DNA from: JASGKO01 sp049840595
Lineage (GTDB): Bacteria > Verrucomicrobiota > Verrucomicrobiia > Chthoniobacterales > Chthoniobacteraceae
Direction of reading: 5' to 3'
DNA: 64,000 bases
Assembly (NCBI GenBank): GCA_049840595.1
Contig: JASGKO010000036.1
Location: 124,001-188,000, forward strand
Shown here one piece after another: positions 16,110-25,314 of the stretch. Numbering within the stretch: the stretch's first letter is position 1; each line of letters starts with the position of its first letter. The notes below the pieces were generated by a model. The model made no database searches and was not told where the DNA came from. It was given only the letters and a program-made list of their open reading frames with translations. The position numbers were made by a program, and so were the translations under genes.

Positions 16110-16769
16110 CTAACGCTGTGGAGTTAGCAGGTAATCAATGAGGGTTGAGACATTCGCAACGACATCCGGGTGAGTGACGACTTCGCGCCGATGGCCCGGT
16201 AGAAAGCCAATAATACGCCCACCCCAGGGGGTCATTGTTTCCCAGGCCTGAGGAAAGGTTCCCTCATCGGTCGTTGTTTCGAGCAGGGTCATCGCCGCGG
16301 TCGTTTGCTCCAAGTGGATATAGATTTCGTCTTCTGGCAAATCCAGCGGGGACAACTTCTTGCAAAGCGGATGTCGGCATTTGGCGATCTTCACCTGATA
16401 GGGCCGGGTGGGATGCGTGGAGGCAGGGAAGCTATCCGGGTCTTCGTTGCGAACCCAGCGATAACCAACGATGCTTCGCCACCAATCCCAGTGCCAGAAC
16501 GCCGCGCTGGCTCCGTGCAACAACAGCAATGGTCTGGCTGTCTCAATATAAGCACGCAACGGATGTTCGATTGCCGCGCCGGGGAGTACCGCGCCGCCAG
16601 TCCCAGCGATCAGATTTAAAACCAGGAGCTGGCATTTCCTAAATTCTGGTTCGGTGAGGCAGTGGAGATTATTTTCGCGGAAAACGAAAGAATAACGATC
16701 GTTTAAAACCTCGAAAAGTTTTGCCCCTGGTCGCATCCCATAATGATCGTCAGCGAGGAAGTAAATCAT
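16110..16769 (-). CDS. ThuA-like (trehalose-utilisation domain) protein
   Basis: 219 aa from the ATG at 16769; an upstream TTG at 16805 is unlikely. It is a class-I glutamine-amidotransferase-like fold of the ThuA family: LVLNLIAGT, PLLLLHGASAAFWHWDWW in the position of the nucleophile elbow, PYQVKIAKCRHPLCKKL, and the closing TPWGGRIIGFLPGHRREVV. The usual catalytic Cys is absent from the elbow (GASAAF), as in other ThuA proteins. Members are found in sugar-degradation loci of Verrucomicrobiota and Planctomycetota, where the role is unclear. It converges with the beta-helix gene. Confidence 0.8.
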   Translation of the reverse strand: MIYFLADDHYGMRPGAKLFEVLNDRYSFVFRENNLHCLTEPEFRKCQLLVLNLIAGTGGAVLPGAAIEHPLRAYIETARPLLLLHGASAAFWHWDWWRSIVGYRWVRNEDPDSFPASTHPTRPYQVKIAKCRHPLCKKLSPLDLPEDEIYIHLEQTTAAMTLLETTTDEGTFPQAWETMTPWGGRIIGFLPGHRREVVTHPDVVANVSTLIDYLLTPQR

Positions 16770-16841
16770 GTCCGATGATGCAGCAGGACCAGTAAGTGGC
16801 GTCAAATGAATCCGAATGCCGACATTAAGTTCACTTGGAAT

Positions 16842-17918
16842 TCAACAAACTGTAGGAAGGCTGGGGCCCTCCTTCCACGTGCCTTCGATCAAGGTTTGGC
16901 GGAAGAGCGGCGGCACGCCTCGGGCGTTATCACGAATCTGGGACAAAAGCACTAGAATCGCCACGCGTCCGATTTCCTCCGGATTCTGATCAATTCCCGA
17001 ATCAAGGGGAACGTCGGGCAAGACCGTCGTCGCCAGCCCAAAATCTCGGGGTGCTTCAAGACCGAGCGGTTTCAATTGAAGGAAAAATTGTCCGTGCTCG
17101 ATTAGAATGGCGTCGGGCCGGTGTTCTTTCAGCCATTGCGACGCTTTGTCAAGGTTCTCCGGGCCTTCCCAAAAACGATGCAACAGTGGGGGTACCCGCT
17201 GATTTTCTGGAATGTTTAGTTGCGCCTGGGTGAAACCTGCCAAGCCTCGCCATTCTTTCTCGATGACCCCTGCAAAACCAATGCGTTGGTAACCCTTCTC
17301 CTTCATTTTCATAAATGCCAGATAAGCGTTTCCCGACTGGTCGGCCGTGACGGCGTGGAAGGAAGGAAGTTTACGGGCGGTCAAGCCAAAGCGCACCACG
17401 GAGAAGAGATTCCAATTCAATTCGCTCCACGGCACCTCCATTGCTGCGTGGGGCGGAATGAGAATGCCGTTGATGTTGCGAGCGCGCAGGATTTTCTCGA
17501 TCTTGGATAGCGGGGTTTGCTTGTTGACTATAAATTCGTCAAGCCGGTAGCCGAATTTCTGGGCGGCCTTTGAGGCCCCTTGCCAATAGGCCTCAAATTG
17601 TGGGAGTTGACGGAGTTTTTCCGGTTGCGGCCAGGCATTGATCCAGGCGAAGACGGCTGCCGTGGGAATTAAACGTGACTGATGCCGATGATGGGCTAAT
17701 GATGCCGCCATTGCATTGGGGCTGTATCCTATGCGCTCGGCCACATTTTGGATCTCCTTTCGCCGTGCTTCCGAAATGCGGGGATGATTTCTTAAGGCCA
17801 GTGATACGGCGGAGGGGCTAACTCCGATCGCTTGAGCGACATCCTTCATCGTCACTTTGGAATCTGGCGTGGGAGGCACGGGCGCAGCTTTTTTCTGGGA
17901 GGATCGAGGCTTCTTCAT
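16842..17918 (-). CDS. LacI-family transcriptional regulator
   Basis: 358 aa from the ATG at 17918. After a Lys/Pro-rich leader of about 24 residues comes the LacI HTH (VTMKDVAQAIGVSPSAVSLALRN, NHPRISEARRKEIQNVAERI, GYSPNAMA) with the hinge. The periplasmic-binding-protein-like effector domain follows (IPTAAVFAWINAW to the C-terminus). It is divergent from the 2-hydroxyacid dehydrogenase and lies inside the glycan locus, so it is the likely repressor of the GH43, transporter and secreted genes; the inducer would be an imported sugar. The palindrome at 12511-12524 is a possible operator. Confidence 0.92.
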   Translation of the reverse strand: MKKPRSSQKKAAPVPPTPDSKVTMKDVAQAIGVSPSAVSLALRNHPRISEARRKEIQNVAERIGYSPNAMAASLAHHRHQSRLIPTAAVFAWINAWPQPEKLRQLPQFEAYWQGASKAAQKFGYRLDEFIVNKQTPLSKIEKILRARNINGILIPPHAAMEVPWSELNWNLFSVVRFGLTARKLPSFHAVTADQSGNAYLAFMKMKEKGYQRIGFAGVIEKEWRGLAGFTQAQLNIPENQRVPPLLHRFWEGPENLDKASQWLKEHRPDAILIEHGQFFLQLKPLGLEAPRDFGLATTVLPDVPLDSGIDQNPEEIGRVAILVLLSQIRDNARGVPPLFRQTLIEGTWKEGPSLPTVC

Positions 17919-18007
17919 AGACCTCAAGTCAATCGCATAAGCAATCCCGGAGTGTCAATACTCGCTGGCGGGGCCTAGAGTGGATTTGCCCACCTATCTG
18001 TTCCTCG

Positions 18008-19018
18008 ATGCTCTCTAACCACCGCCCACATGCCCTGTTTATCTTGGATTCCGAATTCCTTCCGCTCATTTACGGCTTGGACGAACGAAGCGAACTGGAA
18101 CGGCTGGCCCACTTTTACGCCCCGCCACAAACCCGTGAATCTATTGCGAAAAATCCCGACCTCCTCGCCGAGGCGGAAGTCATTTTTTCCGGATGGGGCG
18201 CGCCGCGACTGGATGAGACATTCCTTGAAAAGGCTCCCAAGCTGCGGGCAATATTCTACGCTGCAGGAACCATCAATCACATCACGACGGATGCCTTCTG
18301 GCAGCGTAATCTGACCATCACCAGCGCTTATGCCGCGAATGCCAGGCCGGTGGCAGAATATACGCTTGGCATGATATTGGTTAGTCTGAAAAATTTCTGG
18401 CGCTATGGGCCGCAGGCAAAACGTGCTCAGGGCTGGGGCACTCCGGCTCGACCTTTGACGGGCGCATTTCGGACCACGGTCGCACTCATTGGTTGCGGTA
18501 TGATTGCCCGGCGGGTGATCGAATTGTTAAAGCCCTTTGACCTTCGCTGCTTGGTTTGTGATCCGTTTTTAAGCGAGGCCGAGGCGGACGAACTGGGCGT
18601 AAAACTTTGCAGCTTGGAAGAAGCTTTCGCCCAGGGAGAGGTAGTTTCGCTGCACGCACCGGACAAACCCCAGACCAACGGCATGATCACCGGGGCGCAC
18701 TTTTCTCTCATGAAGCAGGAGGCCACTTTTATCAATACGGCCCGGGGGCGACTGGTTCGTGCTGCGGAGATGATCGCCGTCCTTCGTGCCCGCCCGGATC
18801 TGACTGCAATCCTCGACGTTTGTGATCCAGAGCCGCCCACCGTGGACTCTCCTCTTCTAATGCTGCCGAATGTCGTGCTGACTCCACATATTGCCGGCTC
18901 GGTGGGGCCTGAGTGTCAGCGGATGGGGCGTTACATGCTCGATGAGTTTCGCCGTTATCTCGAAGGTCGGCCGTTGCAATGGGAAATTACCCGGGAGCTT
19001 GCGGCCAAAGTCGCATGA
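18008..19018 (+). CDS. D-isomer-specific 2-hydroxyacid dehydrogenase
   Basis: 336 aa. NAD-binding Rossmann domain with VALIGCGMIARRVIELL near residue 160, and the catalytic trio of the family: Arg in NTARGRLV, a Glu/Asp in DVCDPEP, and His in PNVVLTPHIAGSVGPE. It reduces or oxidises a 2-keto/2-hydroxy acid with NAD(H); the substrate cannot be read from the sequence. Position next to LacI and the glycosidases suggests a sugar-acid or branched side reaction. It shares the 89-base divergent intergenic region with LacI, so it may be directly repressed by it. Confidence 0.9.
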   Translation: MLSNHRPHALFILDSEFLPLIYGLDERSELERLAHFYAPPQTRESIAKNPDLLAEAEVIFSGWGAPRLDETFLEKAPKLRAIFYAAGTINHITTDAFWQRNLTITSAYAANARPVAEYTLGMILVSLKNFWRYGPQAKRAQGWGTPARPLTGAFRTTVALIGCGMIARRVIELLKPFDLRCLVCDPFLSEAEADELGVKLCSLEEAFAQGEVVSLHAPDKPQTNGMITGAHFSLMKQEATFINTARGRLVRAAEMIAVLRARPDLTAILDVCDPEPPTVDSPLLMLPNVVLTPHIAGSVGPECQRMGRYMLDEFRRYLEGRPLQWEITRELAAKVA

Positions 19019-19147
19019 ACTCATTGCTCAATCGGATGAGCAGCGGGGAGATTGCCCGGCATTTAACATTAGTTATCATATATCCAGTCGCAGCTTTTTC
19101 ACCACGGCTCCGTAGAACGCCACCCTCCATTCAACAAATATAACTTC

Positions 19148-20542
19148 ATGAAAACCCGAGTTACTAAATCCCTCACCCTCAGCCTCGGGCTCGCTTTCGG
19201 CGTGCTCGGTTGCACCTCCGCCTTTGCGCAAAAAGCTTTTGACGGCGGCGGCGCGACTTTTCTTTGGAGCAACACGGCCAACTGGAATCCCGATGGGCTT
19301 CCAGGCACCGGCGATAATGTCGTGTTCGACAATAGCGCCACCACGCTTACAGGGCAGACAGTCATTCTGGATACCACTGCTGCGACGGCCAATAATCTGC
19401 AATTTGGTAGTTCAAGCGGCACGGCCTTGGGGGCCTTTACCTTTCAGGGTTCTTCTTCGTCCACTGCGCGAACACTGACACTGACTTCAGGCGGGGTAAC
19501 GGTGGACAGTTCGGTTACGGGTGCTCAATCCATCACGAAAAACACCGGAAATTTTATCCTGAACAGTTCCACGGGAACCGTCACCTTCACAAATAATAGC
19601 AGTCAAACGCTTTCCGCTGTCATTACTTCTTCAACGTCGAATTTTGATTTCTCCCCGAGTTCCACCGGCTTGGTGAGTATTGATATCGGCGCATCCGGTG
19701 GGGCCACTTTTGCCTCGCTTAACGATGGCACGGCGACCACGGCGTTGATCACCGATACCAATACCAATGCGAGAGTGCTTACGCTAAATGGTACGGGCAG
19801 TCACACGTTTGGAGGGCTTATTGCCGTCAGTGGTAGTGGGACCAACAACAATTTCCAGCTAAGCATTGGCGCCAGCCTGGTGCAGACGCTCACGGCAAAT
19901 AATACGTTTGGTGGGAACGTCACTGTTGCCGCTGGGGGCACCCTTTTGGAAAACGGCGCACATACCACGATGGGTAGTTATAACATCAGTGGAAAAATTG
20001 GCGGCACGGGAACTCTGAGTAACAGTGGGGTCAGGACGGTTACTTTAAATGCTGGTGCGGGATTGACTCCGGGCGGAGATGGTTCCGTGGGAACCTATAC
20101 CATCAATCTTGGAAGCGGAGCTTCTGGTTTCAACTTCTCCGCGGCAACGGCTGGCAGTTCTAATTCAGGGGAATTCGTCTTCGATCTCGCCACTACTGCG
20201 GCGAGTGACAAATTTGTTGCAACCACCTCCACTTCCAGCGGCACATTTGATCTTGGTGCTCTGGATCATACCGACTTCACATTTAACCAGCTCGCGGGTT
20301 TTGGAGTCGGCACCTACACGTTGATTGATTACAATCGCGCGTTTACGGGATCGACTGCCGTGGATACCAGTTCCTTTGACATGGGGAATGGCTTCATGGG
20401 TGCCTTAAGCCTTGATAACACGAACTTCGATGTTCTGCTGAACGTCTTCACTGTTCCTGAGCCGAACACTTTGGTCACAATGCTGGCTGGAATAGGCGTG
20501 CTTGTTGGCTATCAGCGTGGCCGCCGTAGCCGTAAAGCCTGA
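19148..20542 (+). CDS. Autotransporter-repeat/PEP-CTERM surface protein
   Basis: 464 aa. The signal peptide is MKTRVTKSLTLSLGLAFGVL to SAFA. The mature protein starts with FLWSNTANWNPDGLPGTGDN, the typical first motif of Verrucomicrobial autotransporter-associated beta-strand proteins. Residues 60-430 are repetitive Thr/Ser/Gly-rich beta-strands (a parallel helix) with a passenger-type LTANNTFGGNVTVAAGGTLL repeat. The C-terminus is VPEPNTLVTMLAGIGVLVGY followed by Arg/Lys, a PEP-CTERM sorting tag. It is probably surface-displayed. It carries no enzyme motif. Confidence 0.88.
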   Translation: MKTRVTKSLTLSLGLAFGVLGCTSAFAQKAFDGGGATFLWSNTANWNPDGLPGTGDNVVFDNSATTLTGQTVILDTTAATANNLQFGSSSGTALGAFTFQGSSSSTARTLTLTSGGVTVDSSVTGAQSITKNTGNFILNSSTGTVTFTNNSSQTLSAVITSSTSNFDFSPSSTGLVSIDIGASGGATFASLNDGTATTALITDTNTNARVLTLNGTGSHTFGGLIAVSGSGTNNNFQLSIGASLVQTLTANNTFGGNVTVAAGGTLLENGAHTTMGSYNISGKIGGTGTLSNSGVRTVTLNAGAGLTPGGDGSVGTYTINLGSGASGFNFSAATAGSSNSGEFVFDLATTAASDKFVATTSTSSGTFDLGALDHTDFTFNQLAGFGVGTYTLIDYNRAFTGSTAVDTSSFDMGNGFMGALSLDNTNFDVLLNVFTVPEPNTLVTMLAGIGVLVGYQRGRRSRKA

Positions 20543-20815
20543 GTGAATCATCAGCATCCCCTCACGTTTACTAAATACTGCTTCTCTCGGACCGCTCTCA
20601 TGATCTGCCGCAGCGAGTTTGGTCGGAGTGTTGGCAGGCGAGTCTGAATGATGGGATGATGGAGCAAGCTAGCGGGGTGTTTGGAGAAGCACCTCGCCAG
20701 CGGGCACAGGGCTATTTGCTTAATCTAAAGCACGGATGCCACACTAGCGGTTCGCAGCCCTCTTCAATGGAGCGGTTGGTCTTCTGGCCTGTCGGTGTTC
20801 TGAATCTGGCACGAA

Positions 20816-23800
20816 ATGGACTTCCTGATACACCGCTCTTCCCGCGCATTCTGGCTGGCTTCTCTGCTGCTGGCCAACCTCTCTCTTGGTATTTCATTTG
20901 CCTCGACCTCCAGTGTCTCCATTAATGGCTCCACTGCCGATTATGGCTTGCGTCAGAACGCGCAGGTGGACACCGGTGCCACAACCGTGCGCGTCGGTGC
21001 CTCCAATGTTGGAAACACGAACACGCATGGCCGGATCGGAGTGTTGATCTTCGCGCTTCCCACAATTGGGCCGGGAAACCGAATCTCCAGCGCGACCCTC
21101 GCCTTTGCTTATTCCAGCAAAACGGGTTCTCCCACTTTTAACGCTGATCTCTGGGGGATTGGCTTTTATACGACAACAGCAGCGATTACGAATTGTTATC
21201 TGGCCGCGGATACGGATCCCAATGCCACCAGCACTAAACTTCAGGATAATGTGCTCGTGTCTTCCAGCACGACAGGGACGATTACTTCGACCGATTTTGC
21301 TGCATATATTCAGGGTTTTTACACCGCCAATCCCAATTACACGGGCGGTTCCTATGTTTTCCTTCGCATCAATCCCGATGCAGATCCAGGCAGTTCGTCG
21401 GTCGGTTATAATCTCAACACGGCGGAAAACAGTTCGGGCAAGCCGGTTTTGAATTTGGTGGTAGCCGACAATATTCTCGACACAGTTCAATTTGGTGGCA
21501 CGACCGGTGCGGCGGCATCCGAGACTGCACACGGTCTATCGGTGCTTCCGACGTCGGCAGCGAGCGACACAGTCACCGGCGGCTTGGGCCAGCCAGCGCG
21601 GCGCTGCCTGCCTTTATCCACCGTAGACATCTATGGCGGCGCGTTGAACTTCACGATGGCGGTGGATCCAGTGCGGAGAAACTATTTTACCATTCGCCTT
21701 TGGGGGAGCGATGATACCGATGAAACAATGGGGCGGTTTCTGCTCTATATGACGGTGAATGGTGTGGACTACCAAGTGGGCTATCGGCACGAAGGTGATT
21801 ATGGGCCATTGAGTGTGACCGCGAGCAAACCGCCACTGCCGGGGCGTTTTTTTTATTCAACGACGCTACTGCCGCTCTCGATGACGCAGGGAAAAACATC
21901 AGTGACATTAAAAATCGTTTCGACCGGGGAGCTTTATGGTCTGGGAGCTGGCGGGCCACCCAGTGGAACTTATCAGCTTAACATGACCGTGCCATCGCGG
22001 GGAATTTATGCCGCCTACACCCATGTTGATCCGTTTTTCACGCCGCCTGCGAGCGAGACTCAAGGCACCATGCCAACCGGTACCATTCAGCCCGCCGTGA
22101 CCGAGAGCTCGGTACTGGGCGCGACTGGCACATATACCAACGGCTTGAATACCTACGTGAGCGGGCGCCTCGGTGCAGTGGGAACGGCGTTTACCACCAC
22201 CGACGTGTCCTATCTGGCTCGAGCCTATTCCGTGCCCCTGGTTACGAATGCCTATCAAAAGCAATCAGTGATTGATAAGGTTGTAGCGCTTTTGGATGAG
22301 TTTTGCACCCACTACTACGAGCAGCCGCTGGATAGCGTATCTAATGGTCAATATACAACCAGCGGAGGTTACTCCGAGAGTTATTCTGTGAGCGGTGGCA
22401 ACGAAGTGTGGGGTGGGCGGTTTGGTCCGCTCGGTTGGGCCATCGATTTATTAATCAATGTTCCTTCGTTTCAAAGCAGTCTGGACGTCACGGTGACTTA
22501 TGGCTCGACCGGTGTCACGAAGACCCGTCGTCAAGCCTGGGGCGATATGCTGGTCGCCAGCCGGGATTATGGCCGCTTCAACCGGCGCGGTATTACCAAC
22601 CAGACCATGGCGGGGGATAGCAATGTTTACCTTGCCAACCGGGCATTGCTCGACCTCGGTAATGTCAACGCCTTTGCCGAAAATGATGCCCAGCGTTATC
22701 TCCGCGAAGCCTGCGGGCTTTCCCCGTGGTTGGGCAGCGATCTCCCTGGCGGAGGCAGCAGCTATACGTACGGATCAACCTACTACATGGTGACCACCAA
22801 AGGCCAGACCCGGGAATGGGGAGCCGTTGGTATTTACGGTGAGATGTGGGACCGCGTTAGCATGTTTTACAAATGGACGGGCAATCAGGCTTTTCTCAAC
22901 CAGGCGGTCAAAATCGAAAAGAACCGGGCAGCCCTGCGTCGGCCCTCCCTGATTGTCAGTGGAAGCAACTACTATCAGACAATGGAACGCGAGGGGATTA
23001 TCGCCTGGCGGGGCGTGCGCGAGGCGGATGGTTATTTCGCCAATGATCTGTCCTATGGCGAAACCGCCACCTTCTCCGGTGGGATGCTCACCGCAGGGCT
23101 GTCTCTGGATCCGACCCTGATCGGTTACGCCAAACAGATGCTGGCCGATAACCAATATTTCAACAACCTCGTCGCAGATGCCCGCTACTATAAAACGGCC
23201 ATGTCATTCATCGCTTTTGAGGTTTATGATACCTACGCGGCGGTCAAGGCCGCCGCCGACAGCGGCATTCGACTGCCGATGACGGATGGCCAGCCCGATT
23301 TTGTCTGGACTGATGAGGAATCCGGCGTGTTGGCGATAAAACATGGCACGGACCGGCTTTGGATCGCTCCATACTGGCAGGCAAAGGCCGGCACCGGGAT
23401 TAACGGGATCGCCCGTTTTCACTACAGCACGCCCACTTACGATCAATATGGCATTCTGGAAACCGTGCCGCAGTTTACCTCGCAAGGTATCTTTACCACC
23501 CGATCCGCGACCATGATCGATTCGCCAGGGTCAACGCAATACAGTCCCGCCAATCCACCTGTAAATGCCTACGGCGGCGAAATATTGCCGTTGGGAGTTC
23601 TTCCTTCCGACGCTCAGGCAAATGATCCATTCCGGGGCAAGGTGGATTTTTACAGCTTCCGTTTCGGTCGTTATTTGGTCGGTATGAACCGCACTTCCGA
23701 TCGTTCTTTTGTCCTGAAAACGCCTTCGGGGTTTACTTCAGACCCGGATTTGGTTTCTGGCGCCACCATCAGCGGCAGCCCTACCGTGGCAGCAAATTCC

Positions 23801-25297
23801 ACCATGATTCTTTACCTGGATGATGTGGTTGATACCGCCCCGGTCCCCACGGCTCCGTTGGCGTTGGAAGCGAGCGGAAGCACCACGCAAAATACCCTCA
23901 ATTGGTCCGCTTCCTCGGGAGCGGCCACCTACACCCTTCGGCGAGCCTCCAACGCCAGCGGGCCTTTCGTCGCCATCGCCACCAATCTTACGACTACAAC
24001 TTATACCGATAGTGGTCTGAGTGGTTCGACCCCCTATTACTACCAGGTTTCCGCCGTCAATCCCACGGGGGAGAGTTATCCCTCCATGACCGAACTCGGC
24101 CTGACCGGCGGCTTGCCCTCGCCTTGGACGAATACCGACGTTGGCAGTGTCGGCACGCCTGGCAGCACGACTTATCTCAACGGTGCCTTCACCGTCAATG
24201 GTGAAGGCACCAATGTGGGCAGCACTGCTGATTCATGCCAGTATGCCTGCCAGACTTTGACGGGCGATGGTGTGATCGTAGGCCGGCTCGCGTTTCGCTC
24301 GCTTGCGGGAACCGGGGACAAGGTGGGGCTGATGGTCCGCTCCGGCTCTGCTAATTCGGCTGGCGCGATCAACTTCAGCGTCATGGGCGTGGCAACTGGC
24401 ACCACGCAAACCAGCTCTCGCGGCACGGCTGGCGGCGCGACCACGACCCTAGTCGGCTCTCCGTCCTTCATCGTGCCAGCGTGGTTTAAAATTCAGCGTA
24501 AAGGGAATGTCTTCACCGGTTATATCTCCAATGATGGAGCAACTTGGGCCTTGATCAATTCCGCCACGATCACCATGGCCAGCACCGTGAATGTCGGGAT
24601 GTTTGTTTGCTCCCGCGTGAGCGGAGCTGTGGATACGAGTATTTTCGACAATGTCGCCGTGGCGACGACCCCGCCCGCGCTCGCAGCCGCTCCCACTGCC
24701 ACTGGCGGAAACGAACAGGTTGCTCTCAGTTGGAGCGCGGTGAATGGTGCGACTGGCTATCGCGTTAAACGAGGGACGGCCAGCGGTATCTACTCAACCA
24801 CATTCGATGTGACCGGCACGACCTGCGTCGATACTGGTCTTTCCGATGGCACAACTTACTATTATGTGGTCTCCGCTTTGAACGGCCCGGCGGAGAGCGA
24901 TAACTCCTCCGCTGCAAGCGCGACAACTTACACGGCGATTCAGAACTGGCGTTTGTTGAATTTCGGCTCCATTGATAATTCTGGAAATGCAGCCGATTCC
25001 GCCGATCCCGATGGTGATGGGTGGACCAATTTTCAGGAGTTCAACGCGGGCACCGATCCGAATGACCGCAGCAGTGCGCTGAAGATCGGCAGCCTTGCCA
25101 GAAATGGCAATGATGTAGTCATCAGCTTTCCGACCGTGAGTGGGAAGACTTACCGCGTCGATTGTTCTACCACGCTGCAAGCCGGCTCATGGACGACCGT
25201 CCAAGACAACCTCGTCGGCACCGGCGGCGTAATGCAGGTAACTGATACAGGTGGCGCAACTCAGATGCAGCGCTTTTACCGGATCACAGTGCAGTAG
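20816..25297 (+). CDS. Large secreted multidomain protein of unknown function (family A)
   Basis: 1493 aa. Signal peptide about 1-29. Residues 30-215 form a beta-sandwich (DNRLRE-like). The core, about 225-1000, begins with a CBM-like stretch (FTMAVDPVRRNYFTIRLWGS) and goes on to a helical-barrel region with SPWLGSDLPGGGSSY and QTREWGAVGIYGEMWD. It matches the 781-aa protein at 29588 throughout. Then come FN3 (about 1008-1097), a LamG/DUF1349-like sandwich (1105-1281), a second FN3 (1287-1372), a Ca-binding TSP3 repeat (DPDGDGWTNFQEFNAGTDPN) and a C-terminal module ending FYRITVQ. An extracellular polysaccharide-processing enzyme is plausible, but no catalytic family is recognised. It is 17 bases upstream of the transporter gene. 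Confidence 0.8.
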   Translation: MDFLIHRSSRAFWLASLLLANLSLGISFASTSSVSINGSTADYGLRQNAQVDTGATTVRVGASNVGNTNTHGRIGVLIFALPTIGPGNRISSATLAFAYSSKTGSPTFNADLWGIGFYTTTAAITNCYLAADTDPNATSTKLQDNVLVSSSTTGTITSTDFAAYIQGFYTANPNYTGGSYVFLRINPDADPGSSSVGYNLNTAENSSGKPVLNLVVADNILDTVQFGGTTGAAASETAHGLSVLPTSAASDTVTGGLGQPARRCLPLSTVDIYGGALNFTMAVDPVRRNYFTIRLWGSDDTDETMGRFLLYMTVNGVDYQVGYRHEGDYGPLSVTASKPPLPGRFFYSTTLLPLSMTQGKTSVTLKIVSTGELYGLGAGGPPSGTYQLNMTVPSRGIYAAYTHVDPFFTPPASETQGTMPTGTIQPAVTESSVLGATGTYTNGLNTYVSGRLGAVGTAFTTTDVSYLARAYSVPLVTNAYQKQSVIDKVVALLDEFCTHYYEQPLDSVSNGQYTTSGGYSESYSVSGGNEVWGGRFGPLGWAIDLLINVPSFQSSLDVTVTYGSTGVTKTRRQAWGDMLVASRDYGRFNRRGITNQTMAGDSNVYLANRALLDLGNVNAFAENDAQRYLREACGLSPWLGSDLPGGGSSYTYGSTYYMVTTKGQTREWGAVGIYGEMWDRVSMFYKWTGNQAFLNQAVKIEKNRAALRRPSLIVSGSNYYQTMEREGIIAWRGVREADGYFANDLSYGETATFSGGMLTAGLSLDPTLIGYAKQMLADNQYFNNLVADARYYKTAMSFIAFEVYDTYAAVKAAADSGIRLPMTDGQPDFVWTDEESGVLAIKHGTDRLWIAPYWQAKAGTGINGIARFHYSTPTYDQYGILETVPQFTSQGIFTTRSATMIDSPGSTQYSPANPPVNAYGGEILPLGVLPSDAQANDPFRGKVDFYSFRFGRYLVGMNRTSDRSFVLKTPSGFTSDPDLVSGATISGSPTVAANSTMILYLDDVVDTAPVPTAPLALEASGSTTQNTLNWSASSGAATYTLRRASNASGPFVAIATNLTTTTYTDSGLSGSTPYYYQVSAVNPTGESYPSMTELGLTGGLPSPWTNTDVGSVGTPGSTTYLNGAFTVNGEGTNVGSTADSCQYACQTLTGDGVIVGRLAFRSLAGTGDKVGLMVRSGSANSAGAINFSVMGVATGTTQTSSRGTAGGATTTLVGSPSFIVPAWFKIQRKGNVFTGYISNDGATWALINSATITMASTVNVGMFVCSRVSGAVDTSIFDNVAVATTPPALAAAPTATGGNEQVALSWSAVNGATGYRVKRGTASGIYSTTFDVTGTTCVDTGLSDGTTYYYVVSALNGPAESDNSSAASATTYTAIQNWRLLNFGSIDNSGNAADSADPDGDGWTNFQEFNAGTDPNDRSSALKIGSLARNGNDVVISFPTVSGKTYRVDCSTTLQAGSWTTVQDNLVGTGGVMQVTDTGGATQMQRFYRITVQ

Positions 25298-25314
25298 GAC
25301 ATCTTACCTCTCAA

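Noticed and set aside
17919..18007. A second LacI operator in the divergent LacI/dehydrogenase intergenic region
   Set aside because: The region has no clear palindrome resembling GTGAGTTAATTCAC, so regulation there is only assumed from orientation.
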